Assembly (NCBI GenBank): GCA_015075635.1
Contig: JABTUA010000003.1
Coordinates: forward strand, 1,922,001 to 1,986,000
Origin: Polyangiaceae bacterium
Lineage (GTDB): Bacteria > Myxococcota_A > Polyangia > Polyangiales > Polyangiaceae
DNA: 64,000 nucleotides
Reading direction: 5' to 3'
In this document: positions 41,638 through 49,910 of the stretch, one piece after another
How positions within the stretch are numbered: position 1 is the first letter of the stretch
How the letters are laid out: the number at the start of each line of letters is the position of its first letter
Notes under the pieces: model-generated
What the model was told of the DNA's origin: nothing
Seen by the model: the letters and a program-made list of their open reading frames with translations, nothing else
Database searches by the model: none
Position numbers and translations under genes: made by a program

Positions 41638-42996
41638 ATGCATGCCGACTTGATCCGCCACACGCGGGTACTGGGAATCGTCGGGGACATCCTCAAAGTT
41701 CGCGCCACTGACGTCGGCTTCGGCGATCTGGCGGTGGTCGACAACGGCGAGGGCGCGAAGAGCCTGGCCCAGGTCATCCGCCTCGACAAGGACGAGGTCA
41801 GCCTTCAGGTCTTCGCCGGCAGCAAGGGCCTCTCCACCGACGCCAGCGTGCAGTTCCTCGGGCATCCGATGCGGGTGCCCTACTCCCCGAACATCTTGGG
41901 GCGCATCTTCGACGGCTCCGGCCAGCCCATCGACGACGGGCCGTCCCTAGCCGTGGACCCGCTCATCGACATCGGCGGACCGAGCGTGAACCCGACCACG
42001 CGCCTCGTGCCCGACAAGATGATCATGACGAACGTCCCCATGATCGACGTCTTCAACTGCCTGGTGGAGAGCCAGAAGATCCCGATCTTCTCCATCGCGG
42101 GCGAGCCGTACAACCAGCTCCTGGCGCGCATCGGCATCCAGGCCGACGCCGACATCGTCATCTTCGCCGGGCTCGGGCTGATCTTCGACGACTTCCACTT
42201 CTTCCGCAGCATGTTCGAGGACCAGGGTGTGTTCCAGCGCACCATCATGTTCGTGAACCTGGCCTCCGATCCCATCGTGGAGCGCCTGCTCGTGCCCGAC
42301 ATGGCGCTGAAGGTGGCGGAGCGCTTCGCCGTGGAGGAGTCCAAGCGCGTCCTCGTGCTGATGACCGACATGACGGCGTTCGCCGACGCGCTGAAGGAGA
42401 TCGGCATCGCGATGGAGAAGATCCCCTCCAACCGCGGCTACACCGGCGACCTCTACACGCAGCTGGCCCAGCGCTACGAGCGCGCCTGCGACTACAAGGG
42501 GGCCGGTTCGGTCACCATCTTGACCGTGACGACGATGCCCGGCGACGACGTGACGCACCCGGTGCCCGACAACACCGGCTACATCACCGAGGGCCAGTTC
42601 TACCTGCACGACGGCGTGCTCGATCCCTTCGGCTCGCTCAGCCGCCTCAAGCAGCAGGTGATCGGGAAGGTCACTCGCGAGGATCACTCGCAGATCATGA
42701 ACACCATGATCCGCTTCTATTCGGCGGGGAAGGACGCGGAGAAGAAGAAGGCGATGGCCTTCGAGCTCTCCCCCGTGGACGTGAAGTGCCTGAAGTTCTC
42801 CGAGGCGTTCGAGAAACGCTTCATGGACATCGAGGTGTCCCTGCCCCTGAACGACGCTCTCGATTTGTGTTGGCAAACCCTGGCGGAGTGCTTCGAGCCG
42901 GAGGAGCTCCTGATGAAGGAGGCCCTGGTCGAGCGCTTCTTCCCCAAGAAGTCGGAGGTCGCCGCTGCCGAGCCAGCGGTGACCCCTGCGGAGTGA
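41638..42996 (+). CDS. atpB: V-type ATPase subunit B
   Basis: This 452-residue regulatory nucleotide-binding-like subunit belongs to the V1 hexamer. The N-terminal barrel is followed by SPNILGRIFDGSGQPIDDGP. The P-loop is replaced by IFSIAGEPYNQLLARIG, as in all B subunits, and later motifs include LVLMTDMTAFADALKEI, PSNRGYTGDLYTQLA and ITEGQFYLHDG. It is the first gene of a seven-gene V-ATPase operon. Most bacterial operons of this class place E, DUF2764 and A before B. The upstream 78 bp contain an AT-richer stretch (ttaagatatc), perhaps a promoter, but no convincing -35 box. Confidence 0.95.
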   Translation: MHADLIRHTRVLGIVGDILKVRATDVGFGDLAVVDNGEGAKSLAQVIRLDKDEVSLQVFAGSKGLSTDASVQFLGHPMRVPYSPNILGRIFDGSGQPIDDGPSLAVDPLIDIGGPSVNPTTRLVPDKMIMTNVPMIDVFNCLVESQKIPIFSIAGEPYNQLLARIGIQADADIVIFAGLGLIFDDFHFFRSMFEDQGVFQRTIMFVNLASDPIVERLLVPDMALKVAERFAVEESKRVLVLMTDMTAFADALKEIGIAMEKIPSNRGYTGDLYTQLAQRYERACDYKGAGSVTILTVTTMPGDDVTHPVPDNTGYITEGQFYLHDGVLDPFGSLSRLKQQVIGKVTREDHSQIMNTMIRFYSAGKDAEKKKAMAFELSPVDVKCLKFSEAFEKRFMDIEVSLPLNDALDLCWQTLAECFEPEELLMKEALVERFFPKKSEVAAAEPAVTPAE

Positions 42997-43009
42997 ATGG
43001 CTGCATCGC

Positions 43010-43618
43010 ATGGCCCGGCTCGCGCTCAACAAGAGCTCGCTCAAGCGGCAGCGAGACCAGCTGAAGACGTACCGGCGATTTCTCCCGTCCCTCGACCTCA
43101 AGCGGCAGCAGCTGATGCTGGAGCTGCGCGACGCACAGCGCGAGCGCGATGCCCTGGCGTCGGAGGCTCTACAGGCCGAGACCGGGCTCCGGCCCCTGTG
43201 CGAGCTGGTCGGGGCCTATCGCGTCGATCTCACCGGGCTGTTCCGGGTCGGCCGGATCCGCATGGCGGAGGAGAACGCCGTCGGTGTCCGGTTGCCGGTG
43301 CTCCAGAGCATCGACTTCGAAGTCGCGTTGTATTCGATGCTGGCCAAGCCGTTCTGGGTCGACTTCCTGGTGGACGCGGGCAAGCGCTTGGTGGAGCTCC
43401 GGCTTCGCTCGCAGGTGGCGGAGGAGCGGGCGCGGCTGCTCGCCGAGGCGGTGCGCACGGTCACCCAGCGCGTGAACCTGTTCGAGAAGGTGCTGATTCC
43501 GACGGCGGAGGAGAACATCCGGAAGATCAACATCTTCTTGGCGGATGCTCAGCGCGTCAGCGTGGTCCGCTCCAAGATCGCCAAGGCCAAGACCGTGGCG
43601 AGGGCGAGCAAAGGGTGA
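43010..43618 (+). CDS. atpD: V-type ATPase subunit D
   Basis: This 202-residue central-stalk subunit is almost wholly coiled coil: residues ~5-70 (LALNKSSLKRQRDQLKTYRR at the start) and ~125-195 (TVTQRVNLFEKVLIPTAEEN), joined by a middle loop. It matches the family in length and in the NLFEKVLIP motif. It lies 13 bp after atpB and 17 bp before atpI. It would turn within the A3B3 ring and couple to the K rotor. Confidence 0.93.
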   Translation: MARLALNKSSLKRQRDQLKTYRRFLPSLDLKRQQLMLELRDAQRERDALASEALQAETGLRPLCELVGAYRVDLTGLFRVGRIRMAEENAVGVRLPVLQSIDFEVALYSMLAKPFWVDFLVDAGKRLVELRLRSQVAEERARLLAEAVRTVTQRVNLFEKVLIPTAEENIRKINIFLADAQRVSVVRSKIAKAKTVARASKG

Positions 43619-43635
43619 GGTGAAGGCGAGGTCAC

Positions 43636-45453
43636 ATGGCCATCGTTCCAATGCTGAAAGCCACGGTCCTCGGGCTCTTGCCCGAGAAGCAGGAGGTCAT
43701 CGAGAAGCTCCAGGAGCTCGGCTTCATGCACGTGGTCAGCCTGCGGGACCAGCCGGCCGCCCGCGCCGAGCTCCCGGAGGTCGCGGTCGAGGCGCACGAG
43801 GCGCTGAAGTACCTGAAGAGCTGTCCCATCCAGCGGCCCGCGGCGAAGCGCAGCGCGGACTTCGACCTTCAGAAGTTGGCGCGCGAGGTGATGCAACTCG
43901 AGCGACGCCAGCGCGAGCTGTCCGACGAGCGCGACCACCTGGCGAAGTCGGTACAGAGCGTGCGCCCTTGGGGCGAGTTCCGCGTTCCAGCGCCCGAGCG
44001 CCTCGCCGGCCTACGGCTCTGGTTCTACCTGGTCCCCAGGGAAGAGGCAGAGCGCCTCTCCAGTGTGGAAGACCCTTGGCAGGTCGTCGGGCAGAGCGAG
44101 GGCAAGGACCACGTCGTGGTCGTGAGCGCGGAGGAGCCGCGCGGCGTACCCGGGCAGCTGGTCGAGCTCGACCCGAGGCCGCTGTCGGAGCTCGAAGAGC
44201 GCATCGGGAAGGTCGACCTGGAGCTCGAGGAGATCCAGCTCGCGCGCGCCCGCGCCACCCGCTTCATCCCGCGCATCGAGCAACGGCTGGACGAGGCCGA
44301 CGACCAGGCCAGCCTGCGCCACGCGATGCAGCAGACCCTCGACGAGCAGGCCGTGTTCGCCGTGCAAGGCTGGGTGCCGAGCGCCAAAGTCGATGAGCTC
44401 CGGTCCTTCGCGAAGAAGCGCGGCCTGGGGCTCCAGGTCGAGGAGCCCGCGGAGACCGACTCGCCACCGACGCTGCTCGAGAACCCCGAGCTGCTCTCCG
44501 GCGGCGAGTCCACGGTCACCTTCTACATGACACCGGGGTATCGGAGCTGGGATCCGTCGCTCCTGGTGATGTTCGCGTTCGCCACATTCTTCGCGATGAT
44601 CTTCGCCGACGCGGGCTACTCGCTCGTGCTCGCGCTCCTGCTCGGCAGCGTCTGGCGGCGGATGAGCCGGACGCGCTCGGGCGTGCGCCTGCGCAACCTG
44701 TTCGTGCTGATCGTGCTGTTCTCGCTGCTGTACGGCGTCAGCATCGGCAGCTACTTCGGCGTGCCGGCCGCGCGGGTCCCGGGTGTGGGCGGGGCGCTCG
44801 ACGCGCTCAGGGTGCGTTGGCTCGACACCAACAACAACGACCAGATGATGCTGATTAGCATCCTGATCGGCGTGTTCCACTTGGTCTTGGCCAACCTGGT
44901 GGTCGCCTGGAGGACCCGCAGGTCGCTCGCCGGTCTGGTCAACCTCGCCTGGGCGAACAACTTCGTCGGCGGGCTGCTCATGGGCCTCTCGTCGTACGAG
45001 GTGATCGGCGCGCGGCACTTCCAGCTCGGCATGTGGATGCTGATCGGCGGCGCCGCCACCGTGCTGTTCTTCTCGAGCAGCCGGCCGCTGCCGCCGCGCT
45101 CCCTGGGCGACGCGCTCTTGCGCTTCGTGGACGGCCTCCTGGCGCTGACCAAGGCCTCCGCGGCCTTCGCCGACGTGCTGAGCTACCTCCGGCTCTTCGC
45201 GCTGGGCCTCGCTTCGGCCCAGCTGGCCGGCACCTTCAACCAGTTGGCGAGCGACGCGGGGGCGAGCCTGGGCAGCATCGGCATTCTGGCCACGGCGCTG
45301 GTGTTCCTGCTGGGCCACACCCTCAATTTCGCGCTGGGAATCATGAGCGGAGTCGTGCACGGGCTCCGCCTGAACTGCATCGAGTTCTTCAACTGGAGCG
45401 GCCTGGAAGAGGGCCATCCGTTTCGAGCTTTCTCGAAGAAGGCAAGGACCTAA
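43636..45453 (+). CDS. atpI: V-type ATPase subunit I (stator membrane subunit)
   Basis: This 605-residue subunit has a soluble N-terminal half (~1-310) with VPMLKATVLGLLPEKQEVIE and long helices, and a membrane half (~320-600) with seven or eight spans. The essential half-channel Arg is in LSYLRLFALGLASAQL (~residue 516). The end shows the family motif MSGVVHGLRLNCIEFFNW. Its stop overlaps the atpK start as TAATG. It is the ion-conducting stator partner of the K ring and contacts the peripheral stalk E subunit. Confidence 0.94.
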   Translation: MAIVPMLKATVLGLLPEKQEVIEKLQELGFMHVVSLRDQPAARAELPEVAVEAHEALKYLKSCPIQRPAAKRSADFDLQKLAREVMQLERRQRELSDERDHLAKSVQSVRPWGEFRVPAPERLAGLRLWFYLVPREEAERLSSVEDPWQVVGQSEGKDHVVVVSAEEPRGVPGQLVELDPRPLSELEERIGKVDLELEEIQLARARATRFIPRIEQRLDEADDQASLRHAMQQTLDEQAVFAVQGWVPSAKVDELRSFAKKRGLGLQVEEPAETDSPPTLLENPELLSGGESTVTFYMTPGYRSWDPSLLVMFAFATFFAMIFADAGYSLVLALLLGSVWRRMSRTRSGVRLRNLFVLIVLFSLLYGVSIGSYFGVPAARVPGVGGALDALRVRWLDTNNNDQMMLISILIGVFHLVLANLVVAWRTRRSLAGLVNLAWANNFVGGLLMGLSSYEVIGARHFQLGMWMLIGGAATVLFFSSSRPLPPRSLGDALLRFVDGLLALTKASAAFADVLSYLRLFALGLASAQLAGTFNQLASDAGASLGSIGILATALVFLLGHTLNFALGIMSGVVHGLRLNCIEFFNWSGLEEGHPFRAFSKKART

Positions 45454-45947
45454 TGGACGATGGGCTGTTGCGACTGTTGGGATGGGTCGGGATCTTCGCC
45501 CCACCGGCGCTGGGTGCCGTGGGCAGCACGATCGGCTGCACGCGCGGCGGTCAGGCGGCCTGCGGGGCGATGCTCGACCAGGAAGGCGGTTACGGCCGCT
45601 TCGTCGGCGTCTCCGCGATGCCGGCGTCGCAGACCATCTACGGCATCGTCGTCATGTTCACCCTCAACCGCCCGGTCACGGCCGAGACCGCGCCGGCGCT
45701 GTTCGGGATCGGGCTCTTGTGCGGTCTGGCGCTGATGGCCAGCGCCATCGGGCAGGGCGCTTGTTGTGCTGCCGCGATCAGCTCCTTCAAAGCCAAGCCA
45801 GAGATCTTCGGCCTGTCGATCGCGCCCGCCGCGGTGGTGGAAGGCTTCGCGATCCTGGCGTTCGTGTTCGCCATCGTTCTGTCGGGCCGGATCCCGGCCC
45901 CAGCGGCGCCTGCTGCGGGCGCGCCGCCCGCCGTGTTGGCTCACTGA
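45453..45947 (+). CDS. atpK: V-type ATPase rotor subunit K (proteolipid) with a Na+-type ion site
   Basis: This 164-residue protein has four spans as two fused hairpins. The carboxylate is Glu130 in PAAVVEGFAILAF. Polar residues matching the Na+ cage of the Enterococcus hirae NtpK ring are present: MPASQTIYG (Ser59, Gln60, for Thr64 and Gln65) and AIGQGACC (Gln101, for Gln110). The distance from Gln101 to Glu130 is 29 residues, as in NtpK. This favours Na+ binding, though protons cannot be excluded. A Pro/Ala-rich tail follows the last span. The gene lies between atpI (overlap) and atpE (15 bp). Confidence 0.9.
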   Translation: MDDGLLRLLGWVGIFAPPALGAVGSTIGCTRGGQAACGAMLDQEGGYGRFVGVSAMPASQTIYGIVVMFTLNRPVTAETAPALFGIGLLCGLALMASAIGQGACCAAAISSFKAKPEIFGLSIAPAAVVEGFAILAFVFAIVLSGRIPAPAAPAAGAPPAVLAH

Positions 45948-45962
45948 CCGGAGTCGAGCGAG

Positions 45963-46634
45963 ATGGCAGCCAAGGACTCCTCCAGCGGTGTGAAGAAGCT
46001 CATCGAGCGCCTGCGCGAGCAGGGCGTCGAGGAGGGTGAGAAGCAGAAGGAGCGGCTGCTCCAAGAAGCCAGCGCCAAGGCCGCCGAGATGTTGGCGGAC
46101 GCCGAGCGAGAAGCCGCCGAGCTACGCCAGAAGGCCCAAGCCGACGCGGACCGAGTCCGCGCCGCCAGCGAAGCTGCGCTCCAGCTCGCCGTGCGAGACG
46201 CTGCGATGAAGCTGCGCGAGGAGATCGCCGAGCGGGTGGCGGGCGAGCTCCGGCAGCTGGTAGCGCGCCAGATGTCGGACGGGGAGCTGCTCCGGCAGGT
46301 GTTGCTCGAGGTCGCGCGCCAGGCCGCCCCCGACCCGGCCCAAGGGAAGTTCCGCGTGCTCTTGCCCAAGGTGCCGCTCGGAGTCGACGAGCTGCGCGAC
46401 CAGGCCAAGGAGACCGAGCAGTCGGCGCTGACCGCCCTGGCGGCGGGTCTCGGTCGCGAGGCGCTCGCGCGTGGCATCGAGGTGGTGCCCGGACCGGACG
46501 ACCGCCCGGGCATCCGCATCCACCTCGTGGACCAGGACGTGCTCATCGACCTGACCGACGAAGCCGTGACGCAGCTCTTGCTCAAGCACCTGATGCCGCG
46601 CTTCCGCGCGCTCCTGGCCGGGCTCGTCTCGTGA
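45963..46634 (+). CDS. atpE: V-type ATPase subunit E (peripheral stalk)
   Basis: This 223-residue protein has an N-terminal ~110-residue charged coiled coil (KLIERLREQGVEEGEKQKER, then Ala/Glu-rich heptads) and a C-terminal globular domain ending RFRALLAGLVS. This is the layout of the E stator subunit. The stop overlaps the next start as GTGA. No separate G/H subunit gene is visible, as in other compact bacterial V-ATPase operons. Confidence 0.88.
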   Translation: MAAKDSSSGVKKLIERLREQGVEEGEKQKERLLQEASAKAAEMLADAEREAAELRQKAQADADRVRAASEAALQLAVRDAAMKLREEIAERVAGELRQLVARQMSDGELLRQVLLEVARQAAPDPAQGKFRVLLPKVPLGVDELRDQAKETEQSALTALAAGLGREALARGIEVVPGPDDRPGIRIHLVDQDVLIDLTDEAVTQLLLKHLMPRFRALLAGLVS

Positions 46635-47308
46635 CCCTCCTCGACCCGCCCAGCCGCAAGTACTACCAGTTGATGGCGAGCCTGCCGCCGATGCCGGCAC
46701 ACTTCGAGGTGAGCCGCCTGCCCATCAGCGGCCCGCGGCTCGAGCAGCGGTTGCGGCTGCTGGACGAGCGCGATCTCGCCACCCTCGAGCGCATGCGGGG
46801 TCGGGTCTTCTGGGAGCGGCTCCGGCTGGAGCTCCCGGAACAGCAGCTGGTCCGGGAGCTCGAGGCGCTCCTGGCGGAGGAGACGAACGCCATCGTTCGC
46901 GAGGTGGCGTCGTCGCGGATGGATACCCGCACCATCGTGGCCGCCCTGCGGCGCAAGCGCCTGGGCCTCGGGCCGCCGCCGGCGATGGGCAGGTGGGTGG
47001 ATCACATCGCGCGCCACTGGTCCGAGCCCCACTTCGGCCTCGACCACCGCTATCCCTGGATCCCGCCGCTCGAGCGGGCGATGGCGGCCGGCGACGTCGC
47101 CGAGGCCGACCACATCATGATCGGCATTCCCTGGCGTCACTTCACCCGACTCGCGCAGCAGCACCTCTTCGACTTCGAGGCCGTCGTGCTCTACGTGGCG
47201 CGGTGGGCCGTACTCAACCGCTGGGTCAGCCGCGACGAAGCGGCGGGTCGACAGCGCGTCGAACAACTGTTCTCGGAGGCCATCGGTGAGCAAGCACGAC
47301 TTTTCTGA
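46631..47308 (+). CDS. DUF2764 family V-ATPase-associated protein
   Basis: This 225-residue soluble protein has the DUF2764 opening KYYQLMASLPPMPAHFE and the later segment HWSEPHFGLDHRYPWIPPLE. DUF2764 genes are found between subunits E and A in chlamydial, spirochaete and Bacteroidetes V-ATPase operons, which also lack a recognisable subunit C. A C-like stalk role is a reasonable inference but not shown. Here the gene is also between E and A, with a GTGA overlap at its start and a 23-bp overlap at its end. Confidence 0.85.
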   Translation: MTLLDPPSRKYYQLMASLPPMPAHFEVSRLPISGPRLEQRLRLLDERDLATLERMRGRVFWERLRLELPEQQLVRELEALLAEETNAIVREVASSRMDTRTIVAALRRKRLGLGPPPAMGRWVDHIARHWSEPHFGLDHRYPWIPPLERAMAAGDVAEADHIMIGIPWRHFTRLAQQHLFDFEAVVLYVARWAVLNRWVSRDEAAGRQRVEQLFSEAIGEQARLF

Positions 47309-49118
47309 GGCCAAGGTCACGGGCGTCAACGGCAACATCGTCTCGGTCGAGATCTCCAGCGGCAAGGTGACCAAGAACGAGATCGGCTACGTCTGCGTCG
47401 GCGACGAGCGGCTGAAGGCCGAGGTCCTGCGCATCGAGGGCAAGTCGGCCGACCTTCAGGTGTTCGAAGAGACGAACGGCGTCCGGGTCGGAGACGAGGT
47501 CGAGCTGACCGGGCGGCTCCTGTCCGTGCGGCTGGGCCCGGGGCTGCTCGGCACCGTCTACGACGGCCTGCAGAACCCGCTGCACCTCCTGGCGGCCCGC
47601 GACGGCTTCTTCCTCAAGCGCGGGCGCTACGTGGACCCCCTCGACCGAGAGACCCGCTGGCAGTTCACGCCCAAGTGCAAGCTGGGCGATCGCTTGCGCG
47701 CGGGCGACGTGCTCGGCAGCGTGCAGGAGCACCGCTTCACCCACAAGATCGTGGTGCCGTTCGACACCGCCGGCGTCGTCGAGATCGTCGCCGTGCAGGA
47801 GGGAAACCTCACCGTGGACGAGCCGGTGGCGCGGGTCCGTGACCAGAGCGGCCGCGAGCGGACCCTGAGCATGACCCAGGAGTGGCCGGTCCGCCGCGCC
47901 CTGCCGGCGAACATGCTGAAGGAGCGACGGGTGGAGCGCCGCTATCCGAACGAGCCGGTGACCACCACCATCCGGCTCATCGACACCTTCTTCCCCATCG
48001 CTCTCGGCGGCACGGCCTGCATCCCGGGGCCCTTCGGCGCCGGGAAGACCGTGCTCCAGAGCCTGATCTCGCGCTACTCGTCCGTGGACGTCGTGATCGT
48101 GGTCGCCTGCGGCGAGCGCGCCGGCGAGGTGGTCGAGACGCTCGACGAGTTCGGTCGCATGCAGGATCCGAAGGGCGGCGGGCCGCTGATGAACCGGTCG
48201 ATCATCATCTGCAACACCTCCAGCATGCCCGTGGCCGCGCGCGAGGCGAGCATCTACACCGGGATCGCGCTCGGCGAGTATTACCGTCACATGGGGCTCA
48301 ACGTGCTGCTCCTGGCGGACTCCACCTCGCGCTGGGCGCAGGCCATGCGCGAGACCTCGGGGCGGCTGGAGGAGATCCCGGGCGAGGAGGCGTTCCCGGC
48401 GTACCTCGACTCCGCGATCAAGAGCGCCTACGAGCGCGCGGGCGTGTACGCCGCGGCGGACGGGTCGGTGGGAAGTCTGACCATGATCGGCACCGTCTCT
48501 CCGGCGGGAGGCAATTTCGACGAGCCGGTCACGCAGTCGACGCTCGGCACGGTCAAGACGTTCCTCGCGCTCTCGTACGACCGCGCGTACAAGCGCTTCT
48601 ACCCGGCGGTGGATCCGCTGATCTCCTGGTCGCGATACCTGGGGCAGCTCGCGCCCTACTACGAGAAGCACGCTCACCCGGGCTGGGCGGCGGCCGTCGC
48701 GCGCACGCAGGACCTCTTGCGACGGGGCGACGGCATCGGTCAGATGATGCAGGTCACCGGCGAAGAAGGCATCTCCGTGGACGACTTCGTGGTCTACGAG
48801 AAGGCACGCCTGGTGGACATGGTCTACCTACAGCAGGACGCCTTCGACAAGGTGGACGTGTCCATGTCCCTCGAGCGCCAGAAGGAGACCTTCCTCCTCC
48901 TCTTGGACCTGGTGGAGCGGGAGTATCGCTTCGCGGACAAGGAGCGCGCTCGGGGCTACTTCACGCGCTTGACCGGCCTGTTCAAGAACCTGAACTACTC
49001 CGAGCACCGCTCGCGCGAGTACGAGCGCTTCCTCGGCGAGATCCGCGCGCTCACCCAGGAGCACGCCCTCGACGTGCTCGGCGAGCAGGCGAGGGCGGGG
49101 GCGGGGGCGGAGGCCTAG
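47286..49118 (+). CDS. atpA: V-type ATPase catalytic subunit A
   Basis: This 610-residue catalytic subunit has the N-terminal barrel (VTGVNGNIVSVEI), the non-homologous bulge region and the P-loop GPFGAGKTVLQ at ~residues 248-258. Further motifs are GERAGEVVETLDEF, LLADSTSRWAQAMRETSGRL and SPAGGNFDEPVTQSTL. It ends with a helical domain. The GTG at 47286 lies inside the DUF2764 gene and is chosen because ggagg (47275-47279) is 6 bp upstream. It is the last gene of the operon. No C or F subunit gene follows. Confidence 0.95.
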   Translation: MSKHDFSEAKVTGVNGNIVSVEISSGKVTKNEIGYVCVGDERLKAEVLRIEGKSADLQVFEETNGVRVGDEVELTGRLLSVRLGPGLLGTVYDGLQNPLHLLAARDGFFLKRGRYVDPLDRETRWQFTPKCKLGDRLRAGDVLGSVQEHRFTHKIVVPFDTAGVVEIVAVQEGNLTVDEPVARVRDQSGRERTLSMTQEWPVRRALPANMLKERRVERRYPNEPVTTTIRLIDTFFPIALGGTACIPGPFGAGKTVLQSLISRYSSVDVVIVVACGERAGEVVETLDEFGRMQDPKGGGPLMNRSIIICNTSSMPVAAREASIYTGIALGEYYRHMGLNVLLLADSTSRWAQAMRETSGRLEEIPGEEAFPAYLDSAIKSAYERAGVYAAADGSVGSLTMIGTVSPAGGNFDEPVTQSTLGTVKTFLALSYDRAYKRFYPAVDPLISWSRYLGQLAPYYEKHAHPGWAAAVARTQDLLRRGDGIGQMMQVTGEEGISVDDFVVYEKARLVDMVYLQQDAFDKVDVSMSLERQKETFLLLLDLVEREYRFADKERARGYFTRLTGLFKNLNYSEHRSREYERFLGEIRALTQEHALDVLGEQARAGAGAEA

Positions 49119-49172
49119 GCGGCGCGAGCGGGAGTCCGCGGAGGGCCTGATAGCGGCCGCTGACACCAGGAG

Positions 49173-49601
49173 TCAGCGCAACGGGTTCTTCCACCTGAGC
49201 CCGGGGAATCGCGCGAAGTCGGCGTCGTTCGAGTGGAGCTCGGCCTGATGCTCGATGGCGAGCGCAGCGAGATGCGTATCTGTCGTCAGCCCCGCGGCGA
49301 CACCGGTCGCGGCGAACAGCCCTTCCACGATCGTCAGGTGGCGATACCCCGGCTCGATGACGGCGACCGAGCTCTGCTCAGCCCACCCGCGCACGTACGC
49401 AAGCGCCTCCAACGCGGAGAGCGGCTCCGCGAGCACAGAGGGGTGGGTGACGAGCCGGATGAAGCCAAACGCGACGGCCCAAGGCAAGCCGATCGGCTGC
49501 TCAGCGTTGACCAGATCTTCCCACCATTGCCGGGCGGGGGCGTGCAGAGGTGCAGCGGCGTTGTGTGCGTACACGAGCAGGTTCACATCGGGGATGATCA
49601 T
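49173..49601 (-). CDS. vapC: VapC-type PIN-domain toxin
   Basis: This 142-residue ribonuclease-type toxin has PIN motifs: N-terminal MIIPDVNLLVYAHN (Asp5), the middle acidic residues, the late TTDTHLAALAIEH, and the end motif SNDADFARFPGLRW. PIN toxins cut tRNA or rRNA when not bound by antitoxin. The start overlaps the antitoxin stop as ATGA. It is convergent to atpA, 54 bp away. Confidence 0.9.
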   Translation of the reverse strand: MIIPDVNLLVYAHNAAAPLHAPARQWWEDLVNAEQPIGLPWAVAFGFIRLVTHPSVLAEPLSALEALAYVRGWAEQSSVAVIEPGYRHLTIVEGLFAATGVAAGLTTDTHLAALAIEHQAELHSNDADFARFPGLRWKNPLR

Positions 49602-49855
49602 CGCCCGCCGAGACCCTCCCGGATCTCGAGCTCGTCCACGAGTTGGTTCAGCTTCACCGGGTCCACGCCCGCGCGAAACGCGCTGTGGAACGGCTCGATC
49701 CGGAAGGCCTTACGTCGGCGATGTGGGGGCTCTTGCGCCGAGAGTCCGCGTCGGATCGCCTGGTTGACCACGGCCTTGAGGCTGGTGCCCTGTTTTTCCG
49801 CGAGCCGGCGCAGCTTCTCGGTCAAATCGTGGTCGAGGTCGATGGTCGTCCGCAC
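49598..49855 (-). CDS. vapB: VapB-type ribbon-helix-helix antitoxin
   Basis: This 85-residue protein has an N-terminal ribbon-helix-helix fold (RTTIDLDHDLTEKLRRLAE, then GTSLKAVVNQAIRRGL) that binds operator DNA. A flexible C-terminus (FRIEPFHSAFRAGV) wraps the toxin. The GTG at 49855 directly precedes the beta-strand RTTIDLD. A promoter-like -35 lies so close that the mRNA would be almost leaderless. Such pairs autoregulate through the VapBC complex. Confidence 0.87.
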   Translation of the reverse strand: MRTTIDLDHDLTEKLRRLAEKQGTSLKAVVNQAIRRGLSAQEPPHRRRKAFRIEPFHSAFRAGVDPVKLNQLVDELEIREGLGGR

Positions 49856-49861
49856 ATCCGC

Positions 49862-49890
49862 ATACTGATGCGTCGCACAGATGATGTCAA
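49862..49890 (-). promoter_or_regulatory. Putative vapBC promoter
   Basis: On the minus strand a perfect TTGACA (49885-49890) is followed after 17 bp by CAGTAT (49862-49867). The predicted transcript start would be at or next to the vapB GTG at 49855, giving a leaderless or near-leaderless mRNA. Confidence 0.45.
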
Positions 49891-49910
49891 TGTGCGGTCC
49901 ACAGTCGAGC

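Noticed and set aside
49159..49177. Terminator between atpA and vapC (gctgac ... gtcagc stem)
   Set aside because: Only six base pairs, no T-run, and it overlaps the vapC stop codon.
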